A DNA stretch of 61,046 bases from Acinetobacter sp. N54.MGS-139 (lineage in GTDB: Bacteria; Pseudomonadota; Gammaproteobacteria; Burkholderiales; Burkholderiaceae_F): assembly GCA_000980495.1 (NCBI GenBank), contig LARN01000005.1, forward strand, positions 1-61,046. Direction: 5' to 3'. Within the stretch, counting starts at the first letter, position 1, and each line of letters opens with the position of its first letter. The notes beneath the pieces were generated by a model, which saw only the letters and a program-made list of their open reading frames with translations, did no database searches and was not told the DNA's origin. The position numbers and the translations under genes are program-made. Of this stretch, positions 44,449 through 54,072 are shown in pieces.

Positions 44449-45774
44449 TTAAACTAATTCCCCTCCCAGGGTGTGCGGATAAACCTCATTAATTTTGAGG
44501 TTTACCATCTGACCGATTAGGTTTTCGGGCCCATTAAAGGTAACGATACGATTGTTGTCCGTACGAGCTGAGAGCTTTCCTTCGCCCTTCTTCGCTTCTC
44601 CGACAACCAGGCAGCGCTGAACGCTTCCGACCATCGACTGCGAAATTTCCTGAGCATGCTGAGTATTCAATGCTTGAAGTCTCTGAAGTCTTTCAAGTTT
44701 GACAGACTGCGGCGTGTCGTCGGGCAGTTCCGCTGCAGGAGTACCCGGGCGTTTGGAATAGACAAAAGAGAAACTGGCGTCAAACTTAATCTCTTTGATG
44801 AGATTCATCGTTTTTTCAAAGTCTTCTTCCGTTTCATTCGGGAATCCGACGATAAAGTCTGTCGCGATGCTGATATCCGGACGAATCGCACGAAGCTTGC
44901 GAATGATGGACTTGTACTCAAGGATTGTGTAACCGCGTTTCATACCGGCCAAGACACGATCGCTGCCGGCTTGAACCGGCAAGTGTACGTGATTAGCCAG
45001 GATCGGAATCTTGCGGTAAGCCTCAATCAGACGGTTGGTAAATTCTTTCGGATGGGACGTTGTATAGCGGATTCTCTCGATACCGTCGATTTCTGCCACA
45101 TATTCAAGCAGCAGGGCAAAGTCAACGATTTCGCCGTCCGGGCCTTCGCCGCGGTAGGCGTTGACGTTCTGCCCCAGCAAAGTGACTTCTTTTACGCCCT
45201 GAGCGGCAAGCTGGGCAATTTCGACAAGGACATCTTCCACAGGACGGGAAAACTCTTCTCCGCGCGTATAAGGCACGACACAGTAGGAGCAGTACTTGCT
45301 GCAGCCTTCCATAATGGAAATAAACGCTGTGGCCGCATCGGCGTGCGGAGTCGGCAGATGATCAAACTTTTCGATTTCCGGGAAACTGATATCGACCTGC
45401 GGACGGTGCTCTTTTTCATTTTTTTCCAGGAGCTCCGGCAGGCGATGAAGAGTCTGCGGCCCGAAAACCACATCGACGTAAGGAGCACGGCGGACGATGT
45501 TGCCGCCTTCCTGACTGGCAACGCAGCCGCCCACGGCAATCTTAAGATTCGGCTTTGTCTTTTTCAGTTCTCTGACTCGTCCGAGGTCGGAAAATACTTT
45601 TTCCTGAGCCTTTTCTCGAATAGAGCATGTATTAAAAACAACTAAATCGGCATCGTTAATGTCGTCGGTTACTTCGTAACCGGCAGCTGCCTTAGCAATA
45701 TCTGCGATCTTGCCGGAATCATATTCATTCATCTGGCAGCCAAAAGTCTTCAAGTAAATTTTTTTCGCGTTCAC
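44449..45774 (-). CDS. miaB: tRNA-2-methylthio-N6-dimethylallyladenosine synthase
   Basis: A 441-residue radical SAM methylthiotransferase acting on A37 of tRNAs reading codons with U first. N-terminal cluster Cys are in [23 protein letters not shown] and [10 protein letters not shown]; the radical SAM motif is [15 protein letters not shown]; a TRAM domain closes the protein (from about 375). It begins the run miaB-ybeZ-ybeY-corC-lnt-glyQ-glyS. A long open frame on the opposite strand (44656-45645) is a shadow. Confidence 0.97.
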   Translation of the reverse strand: MNAKKIYLKTFGCQMNEYDSGKIADIAKAAAGYEVTDDINDADLVVFNTCSIREKAQEKVFSDLGRVRELKKTKPNLKIAVGGCVASQEGGNIVRRAPYVDVVFGPQTLHRLPELLEKNEKEHRPQVDISFPEIEKFDHLPTPHADAATAFISIMEGCSKYCSYCVVPYTRGEEFSRPVEDVLVEIAQLAAQGVKEVTLLGQNVNAYRGEGPDGEIVDFALLLEYVAEIDGIERIRYTTSHPKEFTNRLIEAYRKIPILANHVHLPVQAGSDRVLAGMKRGYTILEYKSIIRKLRAIRPDISIATDFIVGFPNETEEDFEKTMNLIKEIKFDASFSFVYSKRPGTPAAELPDDTPQSVKLERLQRLQALNTQHAQEISQSMVGSVQRCLVVGEAKKGEGKLSARTDNNRIVTFNGPENLIGQMVNLKINEVYPHTLGGELV

Positions 45775-45825
45775 GGTTTATGTCCGGTGGCGGTTAATAC
45801 AAACTTTCAAAAACTGAAAGTCACT

Positions 45826-45859
45826 CAAAAAAGAACTGCATTCCCACAAGCGGGAACGC
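45826..45859 (-). terminator. Probable terminator behind apaH
   Basis: The stem GCGTTCCC/GGGAATGC on the minus strand is followed after three bases by a T run. It lies between apaH and miaB, both on the minus strand, which puts them in separate units. Confidence 0.6.
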
Positions 45860-45870
45860 TTTTCCCGAAA

Positions 45871-46695
45871 TTAAAGATTTCGTTTTTCTCCGGGAATACG
45901 GTAAATCGGTGCTTTTACACTGAATGTTTCGCGATGACGTCCTAAACGTCGAGCTGTCAGAGCGCCGCCCCAAAGACAGGCGGTGTCCAGTGGGAAAACA
46001 TTGGAAACGTCATTCACGGGACCTAGTGTGGACCAGTGCCCGAAAGCAACAGGCGTCTTAGCCGTTTTGCGGCCCGGAAACTTAAACCAAGGAATGTATT
46101 CAACAGGCGTATCGGCAGGAGAAAGTTTCTGTTTGAAATCCATCGTACCGTCGGCATTGAGATAACGAGTACGCGTCAGCACGTTGACGACGGCGCGCAA
46201 TCGGTCTTTGCCGCGAAGACCCGAACTCCACTGCTGCTTGCCGAAAAGCTCCCCGATCTGGCTTAGCCCTTTGTCAGAACGAATAAATTTTTCGACCCTG
46301 GAAGCCTGCTTCAGTGTTTCTTCGACAGACCAAGACCAATGAGTTGCGGCATGGACGCATAAAAATCCATGATCAACCAAAGCTAAGGGACGATTTCTCA
46401 GCCACTGAATGATGTCATCGCAGTCCGGAGCGTTGAGAATTTCAGAAATCGTATCTTCCGGAGACATCGCTCTTTGGCCCGCATAAACGGCCAAAAGGTG
46501 GAGTTCGTGATTGCCGAGCAGGCACTCGGCGCGATCTCCCATACGCATGACGGTGCGGATAGTCTCGAGAGATTTCGGACCGCGATTGATGATATCGCCG
46601 ATAAAAATCAAACGGCTTTCGTTCGGAATCTGTTGGAGAAGCTTCTCCAGGGTATCAAAACACCCGTGGACATCGCCTATGGCATAAGTTTTCAC
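45871..46695 (-). CDS. apaH: Symmetrical bis(5'-nucleosyl)-tetraphosphatase
   Basis: A 274-residue phosphoesterase that splits Ap4A into two ADP and can remove Np4 caps from RNA. The metallophosphatase motifs are in order: GDVHGCFDTLE, FIGDIINRGPKSLE, LLGNHELHLL and a later GHWSTLG. In enteric bacteria it follows rsmA-apaG; here it stands alone, next to a tRNA gene. Length matches the family. Confidence 0.95.
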   Translation of the reverse strand: MKTYAIGDVHGCFDTLEKLLQQIPNESRLIFIGDIINRGPKSLETIRTVMRMGDRAECLLGNHELHLLAVYAGQRAMSPEDTISEILNAPDCDDIIQWLRNRPLALVDHGFLCVHAATHWSWSVEETLKQASRVEKFIRSDKGLSQIGELFGKQQWSSGLRGKDRLRAVVNVLTRTRYLNADGTMDFKQKLSPADTPVEYIPWFKFPGRKTAKTPVAFGHWSTLGPVNDVSNVFPLDTACLWGGALTARRLGRHRETFSVKAPIYRIPGEKRNL

Positions 46696-46748
46696 ATCTA
46701 GCTCTTCAGAACAAAGACTTCATCGGGCACAATTTCTAAGCCCACAAA

Positions 46749-46782
46749 TGAAAATGCCCGGAAGCTTTAAGAGCTGCCGGGC
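46749..46782 (-). terminator. Terminator behind the tRNA gene
   Basis: The stem GCCCGG/CCGGGC with inner AGCT pairs is followed on the minus strand by ATTTTCATTT. It lies eight bases past the tRNA CCA end. Confidence 0.75.
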
Positions 46783-46789
46783 TGAATCT

Positions 46790-46866
46790 TGGTGGCGAAT
46801 CACGGACTCGAACCGCGGACACAAGGATTATGATTCCTCTGCTCTAACCGACTGAGCTAATTCGCC
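46790..46866 (-). tRNA. tRNA with anticodon CAT, most likely elongator tRNA-Met
   Basis: The cloverleaf folds fully on the minus strand. The acceptor stem is GGCGAAT/ATTCGCC (46860-46866 with 46794-46800), the D-stem GCTC/GAGC, and the anticodon stem GAGGA/TCCTT with a loop whose anticodon CAT is at 46830-46832. The T-stem is CGCGG/CCGTG with loop TTCGAGT. CCA is encoded. The acceptor begins with a paired G1-C72, so it is not the initiator. Elongator Met is favoured, but Ile2 with lysidine-modified CAT cannot be fully excluded by eye. Confidence 0.93.
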
Positions 46867-46962
46867 ATCTGACGATCAAGTCATCAGGGAAGTTGAATAT
46901 TACACAGCTATTTCAATCTGTGCAAGTTCATCTACCCATAAACAGGTGTAATAGTTTGTAAA

Positions 46963-47781
46963 TTAATACCACTGAGCGTAGAAATGATGCACCGGACCGT
47001 GTCCTTTTCCGATTTGAAGCTCATCGGCGTGGATGATGGCCTGTGTGATGTAGCGCTTGGCTTCTCTGGCTGCCATGGGAATATCCGTTGAAGACGGCAA
47101 AAGAGTTGCCAGCGCCGAAGACAGCGCACAGCCGGTGCCGTGCGTGTTCTTTGTCATTGTTCTTTCGGCGCGGTAACGGATCATGTGGCGTCCGTCATAA
47201 AGCAGGTCTTCCGAGTAATCCACTCCTTCCATGTGGCCGCCCTTGAGATAGACCCAGCCGTGACAGCCTTTGAGTTTCCAAAGGTCATTAGCCGCCGCTT
47301 CCATCTGCTCATCGTCGGTAATATCAACGGTCTCAAGCAATCGAGCTGCTTCAGGTAAATTAGGAGTTATGACGGTAGCTAACGGCAGAAGTTCATCGCG
47401 CAGAGTGGCCACAGCGTCGTCCGTAAGCAGTGCATCTCCGCTCTTGGCGACCATGACGGGGTCCAGAACAATGTAGCGAGGATTCCAATAACGCAAACGC
47501 TCTGCAACACCTTTAATAAGGTTTGAGTCAAACAGCATTCCGATTTTGACGGAATCAATACGAACGTCCTCGAAAAGAACATCAATCTGCTTTTTGACAA
47601 AATCTGTCGGAATGGGAATCACGCCGAAAACGCCTTGCGTATTCTGTGCGGTTGCAGCGGTCACGACACCCGTTGCATATCCGCCCAACGAACTAATCGT
47701 TTTGACGTCTGCCAGGAGACCGGCGCCGCCCGAAGGGTCAATGCCGGCAATGGAAAGTACATTAGGATGCTTGATTTGCAT
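46963..47781 (-). CDS. thiD: Hydroxymethylpyrimidine (phosphate) kinase
   Basis: A 272-residue ribokinase-like enzyme of thiamine synthesis that phosphorylates HMP and HMP-P. Seen: LSIAGIDPSGGAGLLADVKT, YIVLDPVMVAKSGDALL and the anion-hole segment THGTGCALSSALA. ATG 47781 has AAGGTG seven bases upstream; a GTG three codons earlier would overlap that site. It overlaps the end of waaA by 20 bases, so it is coupled to a lipopolysaccharide operon, an unusual partner for a vitamin gene. Other thi genes are not in the window. Confidence 0.94.
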   Translation of the reverse strand: MQIKHPNVLSIAGIDPSGGAGLLADVKTISSLGGYATGVVTAATAQNTQGVFGVIPIPTDFVKKQIDVLFEDVRIDSVKIGMLFDSNLIKGVAERLRYWNPRYIVLDPVMVAKSGDALLTDDAVATLRDELLPLATVITPNLPEAARLLETVDITDDEQMEAAANDLWKLKGCHGWVYLKGGHMEGVDYSEDLLYDGRHMIRYRAERTMTKNTHGTGCALSSALATLLPSSTDIPMAAREAKRYITQAIIHADELQIGKGHGPVHHFYAQWY

Positions 47782-49087
47782 TCGTATCACCTTTCAACAA
47801 CATATCGATAACTTGGATTGTCCGCTCGGTAGCTCCGCGCTGCTCCTGCGCAAACTTCGCGGCTTTTTCTCCGATCTCGGCTCGTTTTGCAGGATCGCTA
47901 AGCACTTCGTCGGCAATTCGCAAAGCCTCCGTGAAATCGGCAGCACGAAGCAGAGCTCCCTCGGACTCAGCCTTTTTCACAATAAAGTCAAAATTAAAGA
48001 TGCTCGGACCCACAATCACGGGAAGCCCGATGGCGCAAGGCTCAATCACACTTTGACAGCCGTAATTCTCGAAACTGCCGCCCATGATGACAAGCGAAGA
48101 AAGTGCATAGTAAAAGCCCATCTCGCCCATACTGTCACCAAAGACAATCTGAGGACCCTGCTTGGACAGCACAGTCTTCCAATCTCGGATTTGCGAGCGC
48201 TTGATGTAAGTAAAACCGCTCTTTTCGATAAGTTTGGCAACTTCTTCGAATCGCTGCGGATGACGCGGAACAATCAGAATCAGACGGTCCTCTAGAACGC
48301 CAGCAGCCTGCGCTTTCTTCAGCGCTTCCAAGAATTTCTGTTCTTCGCCTTCTCGGGAACTGGCCAGGCCGATGATGTCTCGTTCGGCATACTTCAAAAT
48401 TTCCCGACCCGTCCTCAGCTGAATCGCGTTGGGCGTGAAATCAAATTTCAAGTTGCCTAGAACCTTCACATCGTGAGCACCGGCCGCCTTAAGACGCTCG
48501 GCGTCTTCTTCATATTGCGCCAGCGCCATCGTCAGACGTCCGAAAGCATCCTTGATCAGCGAACCGGCTTTTTGGCCTTGCTTAAAGGATTTTTCAGAGA
48601 GGCGCCCGTTGACCAAGACGGTCGGGATCCCCAACTTCTTGGTGAAGTACGTGAGGTTCGGCCAGACTTCCGTCTCCATCAGCAGGCAGAGGTCCGGCTG
48701 AGTAGCTTTCAAAAACTTTTTGACTGCCCTCGGCGTGTCGTAAGGCAAATAACACTGAGCAATTCGGTTTCCGAATTTCTGGGCGAATTTAGCCCCGACC
48801 TCACGCCCCGTCGGCGTCATATGCGTATAAAGAATTTCGGTGTTGGGCCAGCGTTTAAGGATCGACTCGACCAAAGAAAATGTGGCTCGGGTCTCTCCGA
48901 CGGAAACCGCATGTATCCAAATCCGGGTTCTTCCTTTAGTTCGCGGCGGATAGTGAGCCGTCCCGAATCGCTCGGACCAATGCTCCAGGTACTGCGGCTG
49001 TTTTCGCGAACGCTTATACAAATAGAGCATGGCTGCCGGCGCCGCGGCGTAAAGCAAACCACTGTAAATCGGACGGGGAAGAATCAT
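47762..49087 (-). CDS. waaA: 3-deoxy-D-manno-octulosonic acid (Kdo) transferase
   Basis: A 441-residue inner-membrane-associated glycosyltransferase (KdtA) that adds Kdo to lipid IVA. The N-terminal membrane anchor, EHWSERFG, IWIHAVSVGE, ETEVWPNLTYF and the C-terminal MGGSFENYGCQSVIEPCAIGLPVIVGP are characteristic. Whether it adds one or two Kdo units cannot be read. Its start overlaps the stop of waaC by four bases, and thiD overlaps its end. Confidence 0.95.
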   Translation of the reverse strand: MILPRPIYSGLLYAAAPAAMLYLYKRSRKQPQYLEHWSERFGTAHYPPRTKGRTRIWIHAVSVGETRATFSLVESILKRWPNTEILYTHMTPTGREVGAKFAQKFGNRIAQCYLPYDTPRAVKKFLKATQPDLCLLMETEVWPNLTYFTKKLGIPTVLVNGRLSEKSFKQGQKAGSLIKDAFGRLTMALAQYEEDAERLKAAGAHDVKVLGNLKFDFTPNAIQLRTGREILKYAERDIIGLASSREGEEQKFLEALKKAQAAGVLEDRLILIVPRHPQRFEEVAKLIEKSGFTYIKRSQIRDWKTVLSKQGPQIVFGDSMGEMGFYYALSSLVIMGGSFENYGCQSVIEPCAIGLPVIVGPSIFNFDFIVKKAESEGALLRAADFTEALRIADEVLSDPAKRAEIGEKAAKFAQEQRGATERTIQVIDMLLKGDTNANQAS

Positions 49088-50031
49088 TCAATTACCTTTT
49101 CATAAGCGCTAAGCACTTCCTGTACTTGAGGACAGCATCCTACTCCGCCGAGAGCTTTCTTTTTGCCCTCTCCGACCAGCGGAACCAGTTCAATCGGGTA
49201 GTCACGAAAGATCCCGACGGTCGGCCGCCCCATTGCTGCGGACAGATGCGTCATACCGGTGTCCAAACCGATCACGGCGTCAGCAGAGGAAATCTTTTCC
49301 ATCAGCTGTCCGATCGGCATACGCTCGGGAACCTCGGCAGCTGCGCCGAGTCTTGCCTGAATGCGCAGAACTCGCTCTTTTTCTTCCGGAGAGCCCCAGA
49401 GGAGCACGATCTTCTTGCCTCGGCGAATGAGTTCGCCTCCGAGTTCAATCCATTTTTCTTCAGGCCAAAGTTTCGTCTCGCGGCTGGTATTGCAGAAAAA
49501 GAAAACGCTGCCTGCAGATTCCGGAGAACCTTCAAACTTAAAGTTAAATTGAGGTTTTGTTGAACCGAGATCGTAGCCCAGACTTTTAGCCGCCAGTTCA
49601 CGACAGCGGTCAACCGCGGATTTCTGCCGATCGACCGAGGACTTAACGGAATAAAGAATCGTAGCCAAAGGCTCCTTCCCCGAACGGCGATCGTATCCGG
49701 CCACAGGCGCATTTGTCCATGAAGCCAAGACCGCGCTTTTAATCAGTCCTTGAAGATCAATGACTAAATCGTAGTGTTTGCCGCGAAGCTTCTCGCGAAG
49801 AGCCTTGATCTGATCTCGTGTCGACTTTTCAAAAATCCGTTTTTTCCATTTTCTTACCGAGCACTCGATAACCTCGGAAACGCCCGCGACATGCCTGGGA
49901 ATATCGGCAAACGAATCTTCGACCAACCAGTCAATTTCGGCATCGGAAATAAAACGTTTGATATCCTCGACGACGGGGACGGCATGGACGACGTCCCCCA
50001 TCGAAGTCGTTTTAACGATCAATATTCGCAT
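49084..50031 (-). CDS. waaC: Lipopolysaccharide heptosyltransferase I
   Basis: A 315-residue GT-B glycosyltransferase that adds the first heptose to Kdo-lipid A. RILIVKTTSMGDVVHAVPVV is the conserved N-terminus, DLVIDLQGLIKSAVLASW a central signature, and AVIGLDTGMTHLSAAMGRPTVGIF the nucleotide-sugar region. ATG 50031 gives the usual N-terminus; a TTG three codons earlier is possible. Its donor, ADP-heptose, is made by the divergent gene set starting at 51539. Confidence 0.94.
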   Translation of the reverse strand: MRILIVKTTSMGDVVHAVPVVEDIKRFISDAEIDWLVEDSFADIPRHVAGVSEVIECSVRKWKKRIFEKSTRDQIKALREKLRGKHYDLVIDLQGLIKSAVLASWTNAPVAGYDRRSGKEPLATILYSVKSSVDRQKSAVDRCRELAAKSLGYDLGSTKPQFNFKFEGSPESAGSVFFFCNTSRETKLWPEEKWIELGGELIRRGKKIVLLWGSPEEKERVLRIQARLGAAAEVPERMPIGQLMEKISSADAVIGLDTGMTHLSAAMGRPTVGIFRDYPIELVPLVGEGKKKALGGVGCCPQVQEVLSAYEKVIE

Positions 50032-50041
50032 TCGCTGCAAA

Positions 50042-51427
50042 TTAGAACGGAAGTTTTGCTTCAGGTGCGACTTTCAAAATCTCTTCTTTGAAGCGATTCT
50101 GGATACGGGCCAAGGCTTCAGGCGTGTCTGCCTCAAAACGCAGAACAACTACGGGTGTGGTGTTGGATGGACGAGCCAGAGCAAAACCGTCCTTCCATTC
50201 AACACGAATACCGTCAATCGTAATAATGTCCTGAGCATCCTCAAACTTGGCATTTTCCTTCAAACGCTCGACCAGTTTGACGTTTTCTCCTTCTTCGGTC
50301 GGAATCTGCAGTTCAGGAGTCGAGACTGCATTCGGGAGTGCTTTGAGAGGAACATTCGCATCGGCGCTTCGGGTCAAAATTTCCAACAAGCGGGTGGACG
50401 CGTAGACACCGTCGTCAAAGCCGGGCCAGCGGTCATGGAAGAAAATGTGGCCGCTCATTTCTCCGGCAAAGTCGGCATTGACTTCTTTCATCTTCGCCTT
50501 AATCAGCGAGTGACCTGTTCGCGACATCACGCAAACGCCGCCGCGGGACTCGACATACGGACGAATATTGCGCGTGCATTTGACGTCATGAACGATAACT
50601 GCGTCGGGTTTATGGGCAAGAATGTCTCCGGCAAAGAGCATTGCCTGACGGTCCGGGAAAATGACTTCACCGTCCTTAGTCACAACACCTAAGCGGTCAC
50701 CGTCGCCGTCATAGGCAATACCGATTTCGGCATCGCCTTCACGCAGAGCTTCCTTTATGTCTTCCAAATTTTCCAGTTTGGAGGGATCCGGATGATGATT
50801 CGGGAAGTGTCCGTCCACATTCGTAAACAAACCTTGTACTTCGACGCCAAGACGAGTCAGCAGGTCAACCGCCAAGGGGCCGGCAATACCGTTGCCCGCA
50901 TCGACAACTGCCTTAATCGGTCGGGAAAGTTTGACGTCAGAAAGAATCTTTTCCATATAAGCAGGTACGACATCAACCTGTTCATAAGGCCCTTCTTTTT
51001 CAGCGGTGTAGAGTTCGTTGTTAACGATCATCTCGTAAATGTGCTGAATGGCCGGGCCGTAGAGCGTCTCATCCGCAAGCATCATCTTCAAACCGTTGTA
51101 GTCAGGAGGATTGTGGCTTCCGGTGACGGCAACGCCGCTTCCTGTTTTAAGGTAGACCGTACTGAAATAGAGCACCGGGGTCGGAACCGCACCGATGTCA
51201 TAAACGCCGACTCCGGCCTTACGGATGCCTTTCATTAAAGCAGCCTGCAGACGAGGACCGCTCAGACGACCGTCTCTGCCCACACAGATGTGAGAAACAT
51301 TTTTCTTTTGGGCCAGTGTGCCCAGTGCCATGCCGACTTTTTCGCAGACCTCTTCGGTCAGCGTCTTATCAACTATTCCGCGAATGTCATAAGCCTTAAA
51401 AATTGAACGGGAAATCGTTTCAGCCAT
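50042..51427 (-). CDS. Phosphomannomutase/phosphoglucomutase
   Basis: A 461-residue alpha-D-phosphohexomutase of the AlgC/ManB type. The active-site Ser loop is VTGSHNPPDYNGLKM, the metal loop DGDGDRLG, the sugar-binding loop GEMSGHIFF, and the C-terminal phosphate-binding RPSNTTPVVVLRFEAD. It would supply mannose-1-P or glucose-1-P for surface sugars. ATG 51427 is preferred; ATG 51436 is three codons longer. The gene leads the minus-strand unit mutase-waaC-waaA-thiD. Confidence 0.9.
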   Translation of the reverse strand: MAETISRSIFKAYDIRGIVDKTLTEEVCEKVGMALGTLAQKKNVSHICVGRDGRLSGPRLQAALMKGIRKAGVGVYDIGAVPTPVLYFSTVYLKTGSGVAVTGSHNPPDYNGLKMMLADETLYGPAIQHIYEMIVNNELYTAEKEGPYEQVDVVPAYMEKILSDVKLSRPIKAVVDAGNGIAGPLAVDLLTRLGVEVQGLFTNVDGHFPNHHPDPSKLENLEDIKEALREGDAEIGIAYDGDGDRLGVVTKDGEVIFPDRQAMLFAGDILAHKPDAVIVHDVKCTRNIRPYVESRGGVCVMSRTGHSLIKAKMKEVNADFAGEMSGHIFFHDRWPGFDDGVYASTRLLEILTRSADANVPLKALPNAVSTPELQIPTEEGENVKLVERLKENAKFEDAQDIITIDGIRVEWKDGFALARPSNTTPVVVLRFEADTPEALARIQNRFKEEILKVAPEAKLPF

Positions 51428-51538
51428 CGTTTTCATCCAAAGAAAGAATAGTTACCGATTTTAACGGCTTTAGCGTCCGATGAACTACCGCAAAATGATG
51501 GCGGTAAAATTTGGAGAACATTCAATTGGGTCTTTAAA

Positions 51539-52483
51539 ATGAACATTCTCAAACCCTCCATGGAGGCCATTCGCAACGCCTCTGTTCTTGTTGTCGGGGA
51601 TGCGATGCTGGATCGATACTGGTTCGGCGATGCTTCCCGCATTTCTCCGGAAGCGCCCGTTCCCGTCGTTAAGGTAACCCGTACAGAAGACCGTCTCGGA
51701 GGCGCAGCCAACGTGGCTCGCAACTCAGCCAGCTTAGAAGCCCGTACTTCTCTGCTTGCGATCATCGGCGATGACGAAGCCGGCACCAAAATCATGGACC
51801 TCCTTGAGGCATCCAAAGTTCGTCCGTGCCTTTACCGCGCTGAAAATTTCACTACGACACTCAAACTTCGTATTCTTGCGCGCAACCAGCAGATGCTGAG
51901 AACCGATTTTGAATCCTCCGTCGCAGGAACAGTCCTTGATCAGCACTCTCACCGCTTCACCTCTCTGCTGCCTGATCATGATGTCGTCATTCTTTCCGAT
52001 TACGGCAAGGGCGGTTTGGACCGCATCGAAAATATGATCCAAGAGAGCCGCACTTTCGGCCGTCCGATCCTGATCGATCCGAAGGGAGACGACTACTCCC
52101 GATATAAAGACGCCACGGTGATCACGCCTAACCGCAACGAATTGGCCCAAGTTGTCGGAAAATGGAACAGTGAAGCCGACCTTTTCAACCGCGCACAAAA
52201 CCTGCGAAAAGAATTAAATTTGGAGAAAATCCTTCTGACGCGAAGCGAAGAAGGCATGACCTTATTTGATGACGACGGTGCTTGGACCGTCCCCGCGCAC
52301 GCCCGTGAGGTCTACGATGTGTCCGGCGCCGGTGATACGGTCATTTCCGTACTCGGTGTGATGCTCTCGGCCGGCTGCGACTGGCACACTGCCGTTTACA
52401 TCGCCAACCAGGCCGGCGGCATCGTCGTCGGCAAACTCGGTACCGCAACTGTTACCCCGGAAGAACTCTTTAATACGCTTTAA
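51539..52483 (+). CDS. hldA: D-glycero-beta-D-manno-heptose-7-phosphate kinase
   Basis: A 314-residue ribokinase-family (PfkB) enzyme equal to the first domain of E. coli HldE (RfaE1). Seen: ILVVGDAMLDRYWFGD-like start (VLVVGDAMLDRYWFGD), RLGGAANVARN, and the anion hole VYDVSGAGDTVISVLG. The second HldE activity is a separate gene here (54069). It heads the plus-strand unit hldA-hldD-gmhB-hldC, which contains every ADP-heptose step except the isomerase GmhA. Confidence 0.94.
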   Translation: MNILKPSMEAIRNASVLVVGDAMLDRYWFGDASRISPEAPVPVVKVTRTEDRLGGAANVARNSASLEARTSLLAIIGDDEAGTKIMDLLEASKVRPCLYRAENFTTTLKLRILARNQQMLRTDFESSVAGTVLDQHSHRFTSLLPDHDVVILSDYGKGGLDRIENMIQESRTFGRPILIDPKGDDYSRYKDATVITPNRNELAQVVGKWNSEADLFNRAQNLRKELNLEKILLTRSEEGMTLFDDDGAWTVPAHAREVYDVSGAGDTVISVLGVMLSAGCDWHTAVYIANQAGGIVVGKLGTATVTPEELFNTL

Positions 52484-52498
52484 CTTGAGGAACTAGGA

Positions 52499-53494
52499 AT
52501 GAGCTTTATTGTTACCGGTGCTGCCGGCTTTATCGGCGCCAATATCGTCAAGGGTCTCAACAACAGAGGCTGCAATGATGTCATCGCTGTCGACAACCTC
52601 ACTCAGGCAGACAAGTTTGTCAATCTAGCCGACCACCACATCATCGATTATTTCGACAAGGTCGACTTCATTGAAAAAGTTAAAGCCCGCAAGATCGCAA
52701 AGCCCGAAGCCATTTTCCACGAAGGCGCCTGCTCCGACACCATGGAGCACAACGGTCACTACATGATGGAAAACAACTACCGCTATACGCTCGAGCTTTT
52801 CCGCTGGTGCCAGGAAGAAAAGATCCCCTTCATCTATGCTTCATCAGCCGCAACTTACGGCGCTTCCAATGTCTTTAAAGAAGACATTCGCTACGAAAAA
52901 CCTTTGAACGTTTACGGTTATTCCAAATATCTGTTCGATCAGGTTCTGCGTAAAGAAATGCAAAAGGGTCTTACAGCTCCTGTCGCCGGACTTCGCTACT
53001 TCAATGTTTACGGTCCGCATGAACAGCACAAAGGCCGCATGGCTTCCGTGGCATACCACCAGTTCCACCAGTTCCGTAAGGACGGAAAGGTCAAACTTTT
53101 CGAGGGCTGCTTAGGTTATACAAACGGCGCCCAGATGCGTGACTTCGTTTACGTGGACGATGTCGTCGACGTGAACTTCTTCTGCTTAGATAAGTCCGTT
53201 TCCGGTATCTACAATTGCGGCACCGGAAAGGCTCAGCAGTTTAATGACGTCGCGCTGACCGTTGTTAATACACTGCGTGAACAGGAAGGCAAAGCCGCCT
53301 TGTCGCTTACCGAGGCTGTCAATCAGGGCTTCATCGAATACATTCCGTTCCCCGAAGCATTGGTCGGCAAGTATCAAGCCTATACACAGGCGGACCTCAC
53401 CGAGCTCAGAAAAGCCGGATGCGAAGTTAAGTTTAAGAGCGTCCAGGAAGGTACCCGCCTCTACATGCTTGAACTTCTTAAAAAATTCGCATGA
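52499..53494 (+). CDS. hldD: ADP-L-glycero-D-manno-heptose 6-epimerase
   Basis: A 331-residue short-chain dehydrogenase-like epimerase. The Rossmann motif [40 protein letters not shown] and [10 protein letters not shown] with the catalytic Tyr-Lys pair are visible, as is [19 protein letters not shown]. It makes the L,D-heptose epimer used by WaaC. It follows hldA by 15 bases and overlaps gmhB by four. Confidence 0.96.
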   Translation: MSFIVTGAAGFIGANIVKGLNNRGCNDVIAVDNLTQADKFVNLADHHIIDYFDKVDFIEKVKARKIAKPEAIFHEGACSDTMEHNGHYMMENNYRYTLELFRWCQEEKIPFIYASSAATYGASNVFKEDIRYEKPLNVYGYSKYLFDQVLRKEMQKGLTAPVAGLRYFNVYGPHEQHKGRMASVAYHQFHQFRKDGKVKLFEGCLGYTNGAQMRDFVYVDDVVDVNFFCLDKSVSGIYNCGTGKAQQFNDVALTVVNTLREQEGKAALSLTEAVNQGFIEYIPFPEALVGKYQAYTQADLTELRKAGCEVKFKSVQEGTRLYMLELLKKFA

Positions 53495-54072
53495 GATTTT
53501 GCTTTACCTTCACACCCCGGTTCAGCAGCGCGGTAAAAGCCGCGTTTCTGGATCGAGACGGCGTCATCAATGTCGACTACGCCTATGTCCACAGGCGGGA
53601 AAATTTCCATTTCATTCCCGGCGCGCTTGAGGGCGCTGCCGAGCTTGTCCGAAAAGGCTATCAGCCGGTTATCGTGACAAACCAGAGCGGCATCGGACGC
53701 GGCAAATACAGTATTGAAGACTTTCGCGAGCTGAGCTTTTGGCTTGCCGGTGTTTTCGAGCGGCACAACGCTCCGCTCTCGGCCGTGTATTTTTGCCCTC
53801 ACCATCCGACGCATGCTTTTGCTCCTTACCTGAAAGACTGCGATTGTCGAAAACCCAACCCCGGAATGCTGTTTCAAGCCGCGCAGGATCTCAATATTGA
53901 CCTGACGCAAAGCGTTCTCATCGGTGATAAACCTTCCGACATACAAGCCGCCAAAGCCGCCGGTCTCTCCGAGGCTGTTTTAGTTCAGTCTGACGGCACA
54001 AAACCTTTAACCGAGTGCACCGTTCCGCACTTACAAGCGAAAGACCTTCTCGCCGCCGCTAAATTACTATGA
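53491..54072 (+). CDS. gmhB: D-glycero-beta-D-manno-heptose-1,7-bisphosphate 7-phosphatase
   Basis: A 193-residue HAD-family phosphatase. The catalytic loop [23 protein letters not shown], the zinc-binding CPHHP...[10 protein letters not shown] and the last HAD motif [17 protein letters not shown] are in order. Both ends overlap neighbours by four bases (ATGA), so the heptose genes are translationally coupled. In many betaproteobacteria gmhB instead sits between glyS and plsC; that slot is empty here. The N-terminal extension (about 15 residues) is a little longer than usual. Confidence 0.94.
   Translation: MRFCFTFTPRFSSAVKAAFLDRDGVINVDYAYVHRRENFHFIPGALEGAAELVRKGYQPVIVTNQSGIGRGKYSIEDFRELSFWLAGVFERHNAPLSAVYFCPHHPTHAFAPYLKDCDCRKPNPGMLFQAAQDLNIDLTQSVLIGDKPSDIQAAKAAGLSEAVLVQSDGTKPLTECTVPHLQAKDLLAAAKLL

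Noticed and set aside
44656..45645. Plus-strand open frame of 329 codons
   Set aside because: It lies antisense to miaB, whose radical SAM and TRAM motifs are intact; composition is shadow-like.
46828..46834. A at position 32 of the tRNA anticodon loop as a possible anomaly
   Set aside because: As I recall, elongator Met tRNAs with this loop occur in other bacteria, and the stem pairs correctly.
46790..46866. tRNA gene as a possible integration site of a mobile element
   Set aside because: No integrase, no repeated tRNA 3' end and no foreign-looking genes are present on either side.
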